DNA from: Juglans regia
Taxonomy: Eukaryota > Streptophyta > Magnoliopsida > Fagales > Juglandaceae
Assembly (NCBI RefSeq): GCF_001411555.2
Contig: NC_049916.1
Location: 9,559,295 to 9,623,294, forward strand
Direction: 5' to 3'
DNA: 64,000 nucleotides
The position numbers were made by a program, and so were the translations under genes. The notes under the pieces are model-generated. The model saw only the letters and a list, made by a program, of their open reading frames with translations, made no database searches and had not been told where the DNA came from. This document shows, one piece after another, positions 60,311 through 64,000 of this stretch (the first letter of the stretch is position 1; each line of letters opens with the position of its first letter).

Positions 60311-60910
60311 TAGATCCGCCGTGTTACGCTCCTTGCCACCATCACAGGGCCTTCACGAACCCTTCCAAGACCACACCTAGCTATCCAAACACCTAAACAA
60401 TTAATGTACATGGGTTAGCCTCCACGTACGACACTTCCGACATCATCGGCTATGACGATCAACGAGAAACGTACGGGTTATCTCGTCGATGATATAACCC
60501 TCTATCCCTTATAATTATGTTAGATATTGATTAGTTGACTAGGTTGTGGACTGTGCTGTTAGTATTTGTGGAGTTGTGGTATTGTGATGTGGTGCTGTGT
60601 GATGAAGTGTTGGACATTATGTGTAGTGAAGTGTTGGGCATGTCTGTGTTGGATGGAGATGTGTTGTGCTGTGTAGTGTATTGGGAAGTGTTGGGCGTAA
60701 TTGGGAAGTGTGCTGTGTTGTGTTGTGGATTGTGTTGTAATGGTGGCATGGCGTATGTGGAATGGAAACAGTACACACTGAGTGTACTCTGTGTGTGTGT
60801 GTGGCGTAGTGTGAGATAAGGAGAGTATATGTAAAATATACCCTCCTGGCATATTGTGGAACGGGATGAGTATGAGTGGAGTGTACTCAGTGGCGTAGTG
60901 CGTGAAAAAG

Positions 60911-61730
60911 GAGTACACGTGGAGTGTACTCCGTGCGGTAGACTGATGCACCATATGGCGAGCATAATGGTGATGCGGCATAGTGAGTATGAAGGGAGTA
61001 CACGAGGAGTGTACTCCATGTGGTATAGCGATGCACCATATGACTGGTACGCCATAATGGTGATGTGGCGTAATGCATGTGAAGGGAGTACACGAGGAGT
61101 GTACTCCATGTGGTAGAGTGATGCACTATATGGTGGGTATGCCATAATTGTGATGTAGCATGGTGTATGTGAAGGGAGTACACGAGGAGTGTACTCTATG
61201 TGATATAGTGATGCACCATATGGCGGGTATGCCATAGTGGTGATGGAGCATATGTAAAAGGAGTACATGTGGAGTGTACTCCATGTGGTGGAGTGATGCA
61301 CCATATGGCGGGTATGCCATAATGGTGATGTAGCGTGGTGTATATGAAGGGAGTACACGAGGAGTGTACTCCATGTGATATAGTAATGCACCATATGGCG
61401 GGTATGACATAGTGGTGATGGAGCGTATGTAAAGGGAGTATATGTGAAGTGTACTCCATGTGGTGGAGTGATGCACCATATGCCGGGTATGTCATAATGG
61501 TGATGTGGCGTAATGCATATGAAGGGAGTACACGAGGAGTGTACTCCATGTGATATAGTGATGCACCATATGGCAGGTATGCCATAGTGGTGATGGAGCG
61601 AATGTAAAGGGAGTACACGTGGAGTGTACTCCATGTGATAGAGTGATGTACCATATGGCGGGTATGCCATAGTGGTGATGTGGCGTAGTATGTGTGAATG
61701 GAGTATACGTGGAGTGTACTTCACTTGGCA
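60911..61730 (+). repeat. 85/90-bp tandem array, about ten units, each with two dyads
   Basis: Units start at 60911, 60996, 61086, 61176, 61261, 61351, 61436, 61526, 61611 and 61701. Lengths are 85, 90, 90, 85, 90, 85, 90, 85 and 90, so from 61086 an alternating 175-bp higher-order unit is visible. A typical unit opens with arms GGAGTACAC and GTGTACTCC around GAGGA. It then has CACCATATGGC and its mirror GCCATAATGGTG around a GGGTAT centre. Confidence 0.9.
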
Positions 61731-61859
61731 GCGACACTCCGTGTGGCGTGTCGTAGAGATAGGGATGGTTATGTAATTTATGGACGTGGAACGTGATGGG
61801 TAGTGTCGGGAACTGTGGAACAGTGTGCCGAAGTAATTACGGCGTAGCCTGTAGTCTGA

Positions 61860-62152
61860 GGTGACAAGTGTCACCGTGATGGACTTATGGCTAAGAGTAT
61901 GCGTGAAGTAGCAGAACAAGTGTAAGAGTGCACAGCGGAAGCATGACTAAGGAATGTCACAAAGTGACATGACTGTTGATAGTCGTGCTTGCGATGGACG
62001 AAGTAGCGGAACAAGTGTAAGAGTACGCAGCGGAAGCATGACTGGGCAACGTCACGAAGTGACGTGGTTATTGGCAGTCATGCTTATGACGGGTGAAATG
62101 TTAGAGTGTAGGAATGGCATAATGGGAACGTGACGAGATGTCACGATGTGAC
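61860..62152. repeat. Dyads GGTGACA/TGTCACC and GTCAC-N3-GTGAC
   Basis: GGTGACA-AG-TGTCACC at 61860-61875, ATGTCAC-AAA-GTGACAT at 61954-61970, ACGTCAC-GAA-GTGACGT at 62049-62065 and GTCAC-GAT-GTGAC at 62140-62152. The second and third lie in a 95-bp direct repeat that begins GAAGTAGC at 61905 and 62000. Confidence 0.8.
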
Positions 62153-62371
62153 GGGGTACGTGAGGAACCGTACTCGTGATGAGTTAGGAGTTGACGTAGC
62201 GAAATGTTGGGTAACGCGACAAGGTCACAATATAGCTCTAGAGAAATCTCGGGCTATGTGACGTGACATAAGGCATAGTTGTGAATGGAGTCTTGTCGTG
62301 TTAAGTGTTGGGATGAACTGTCAAAAGGGACGGGTAGCATGAAGAGTCATGCTAGCTGGGTTAAGAGAAGG

Positions 62372-62384
62372 TTGGTATCAGAGT
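62372..62384 (+). other. Primer-binding-site-like motif in LTR-B copy 2
   Basis: TTGGTATCAGAGT resembles the tRNA-iMet primer site used by many plant LTR elements. If real, LTR-B would be about 3.6 kb and end just before it. Against this, no CA-ending terminus directly precedes it, so it may be an internal coincidence. Confidence 0.4.
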
Positions 62385-64000
62385 ATGGCCCTTGTCCCTA
62401 CGAGGAGGTGATCAACATGTTATATATTGATCTTAGGTGATAAAGGAGTAAGATACGTGTGTAACAGGGTGAGACACACGTGTCAGACGGATTCACCATA
62501 TGTAATGGGTAATCTGTCATTAGCAACAGTTACACGATGCTTAAGCCTCAGAGTTGGCTTAGAGACGTGTGGCTTGTATGGATGAGAATGAGGATTAGTA
62601 TGGACTAAGGTGCATGAAGATAGTGACGGGTGTATTGTCTAGGATTGGGATGCATGACTTTGTCGGTCTGAGTCAGGCATCGAGATGAGTTCAATAAGAA
62701 GAGTAAGACGAATTTCTTAGTGTCTTAATCCTAAGGTGAATCATGGGTTCACTCTAGTGGATGGGCACTCGAGGCAAGACTTTGAGTTGGAGATGTGGTG
62801 ACTGTAAGTGGTCCCCGAAGGCTTTAGCATAGTAAAGGGCACGTAAGTGCACGGGATAGAAGGAGAGTGTTCTAAGTGATATGTAGCTCTACTTCTAGTT
62901 TAAGTTACTTATGCATTAGATAGAAAATGACGCTAAGGTATGTGTATGCATGTAGGTTGCCATCTGACAAGCACATGAATGGACTGCATGACATGCAAAT
63001 AGCATGGAGTCCAGGTAAGTGTTATGTTCATACTCTTCTAGAGTTTTCCAAGATACAAGAAATGCTTTTCCTTTAAGATACTTACGAAACGAAACGAAAG
63101 ATGCTTTAAGAAAGAAAATGCTAAGTGTTTAAAGGTATAAGTATGTACGGCCCCTCCTTGGCAGCCCCGTTTTAATTGTACGCATGTGAATGGATGACTA
63201 TACGTTGTATCTATTGTATGTATTTTTCAAGAAAATCCATAAACTGATGAAAATGCATGAAAGGCATGACAACGGATGCTTTTATGGATCCTACGAACCG
63301 ACGCTCTCATGTGCGCCACGAGACGATGCTTGTGGATGCCAAGATTGACGACGTTCAGGGTGACGCTTATGGATGCCATGAAAGATGACGTTTAAGCCCA
63401 TGTATGTTCTTAAACGAAGTTTTCCATGATCGAACTGTTAAAGAAAGGATAGGACTTAAATGAACTGAAAAAGGAAAAGACCATTTTTGGGCTTATGCCC
63501 CAAACGATGTTTTTCTCATGAAAAGAAATGTTTTCTCATGAAAAGAAATGTTTTCTCATGAAAGGACTGTTAAATGAAAGAATGAACTGAATGAAAGCTC
63601 CAGCTCTTTCGAGCTGACATGAATGAATGAATGAAAAGTAAGAAAGAAATGAAGCATGAAATGTATGAAGATATGTAATGGCCACATGAATGAATGAAAA
63701 GGGTACCAATGAATGGGCAGATTGCAATGCCGGATAAGTAGTACTGGAAGTGCACCCAGTGCTGCCCCCTATGAAAGGGATTCCCAACCCGTGGCCACGG
63801 GTGAAATCCAGGTCCAAAAGAAGACCGCTAACCCCAACACATGGGGCATAACAATGTGTACTGGCTTATGAAAGTGATAAGAATGAATGGATGTATGCAT
63901 GTATGTATGAACGCACGAATGCACGAATGTTTAAGAAATGAAGGCACTGACGGGGGGACACGTTTTAAAGAAAGGAAAGCCTTTTGAAACCACCATATTA

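Larger units (their letters stand above)
58796..64000 (+). mobile_element. LTR-B copy 2, runs off the window
   Basis: Begins TGTGATACCCTGCTCC and matches copy 1 (21369-23302) to about 60760, then continues beyond it. Order: AT-rich opening, GC-rich segment (59500-60240), CAC-N5-GTG array (60234-60310), GT-rich part, an 85/90-bp tandem array (60911-61730), three GTCAC-N3-GTGAC dyads (61954-62152), a primer-site-like motif at 62372 and a long noncoding tail with ATGAATGAATGA runs. There is no gag or pol before the window ends. The 462-codon frame at 60531-61919 (minus) is produced by the tandem repeat and is not called as a gene. The same family as the fragment at 19441-21368. Confidence 0.75.

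Noticed and set aside
60531..61919. A 462-codon open frame on the minus strand, the longest in the window
   Set aside because: It runs along the 85/90-bp tandem array. Several minus-strand frames are open across the same array because the unit is stop-poor, and the predicted protein is just a repeated HYGIPAIW-type phrase. No domain.
62372..62384. Taking TTGGTATCAGAGT as a firm LTR-B boundary
   Set aside because: No CA-ending terminus lies directly before it, and the relation between the following sequence and 19441-20170 leaves it open whether that sequence is LTR or internal.
1..64000. CRISPR arrays, prokaryotic operons or phage genes
   Set aside because: The regular repeats are LTR minisatellites without spacer structure, and all protein motifs are plant transposon families.

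Overview
This window looks like repeat-dense chromatin from a plant nuclear genome. It is AT-rich, and everything recognisable in it is a transposable element: a Ty3/Gypsy Tekay-type chromovirus, a CACTA (En/Spm) transposon, an L1-type LINE with a plant RNase H tail, several MITEs and long noncoding LTRs. The GAGATGAGTTGAGATGAG-type MITEs suggest a woody eudicot, perhaps Fagales; that is an impression from memory, not proven here. I found no intact host gene, tRNA, rRNA or CRISPR array. All coding traces are broken by stops, frameshifts and insertions.

Layout. 1-9.9 kb holds a LINE 3' tail, a 906-bp retroposon with a perfect 14-bp target duplication, three related MITEs, a 50-bp tandem repeat, a lone CACTA-like end and unrecognised sequence with short dyad repeats. 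10.1-19.4 kb is a decayed Tekay chromovirus on the minus strand: 5' LTR 16034-19435, primer site 16022-16033, gag-pol 15880-11342, polypurine tract 10518-10530, truncated 3' LTR. 19.4-23.3 kb holds two pieces of another LTR family, here called LTR-B, in opposite orientations. 23.3-47.0 kb is one old CACTA transposon on the minus strand. It can be followed through three nested insertions: LTR-A copy 1, a LINE that itself carries LTR-A copy 2, and LTR-A copy 4. A small MULE-type MITE also sits in its transposase. 48.2-58.8 kb is a noncoding element of unknown class interrupted by LTR-A copy 3 and carrying a possible SINE. 58.8-64 kb is a second, longer LTR-B copy on the plus strand that runs off the window.

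The four LTR-A copies (4.28-4.65 kb) start with TG, end with CA and carry no internal region. Three have perfect 5-bp target duplications and the fourth a decayed one. They are best read as solo LTRs of a long-LTR Tekay-like family. Nesting gives a relative order: CACTA first, then the LINE, then LTR-A.

The least ordinary signal is structural. LTR-A and LTR-B, which otherwise look unrelated, both carry arrays of short inverted repeats whose half-sites end in CAC and GTG, often around a 5-base centre. In LTR-B several arms differ by paired changes that keep the dyad intact. I know of no description of this, and it could reflect protein-binding dyads, RNA hairpins or palindrome-correcting mutation.
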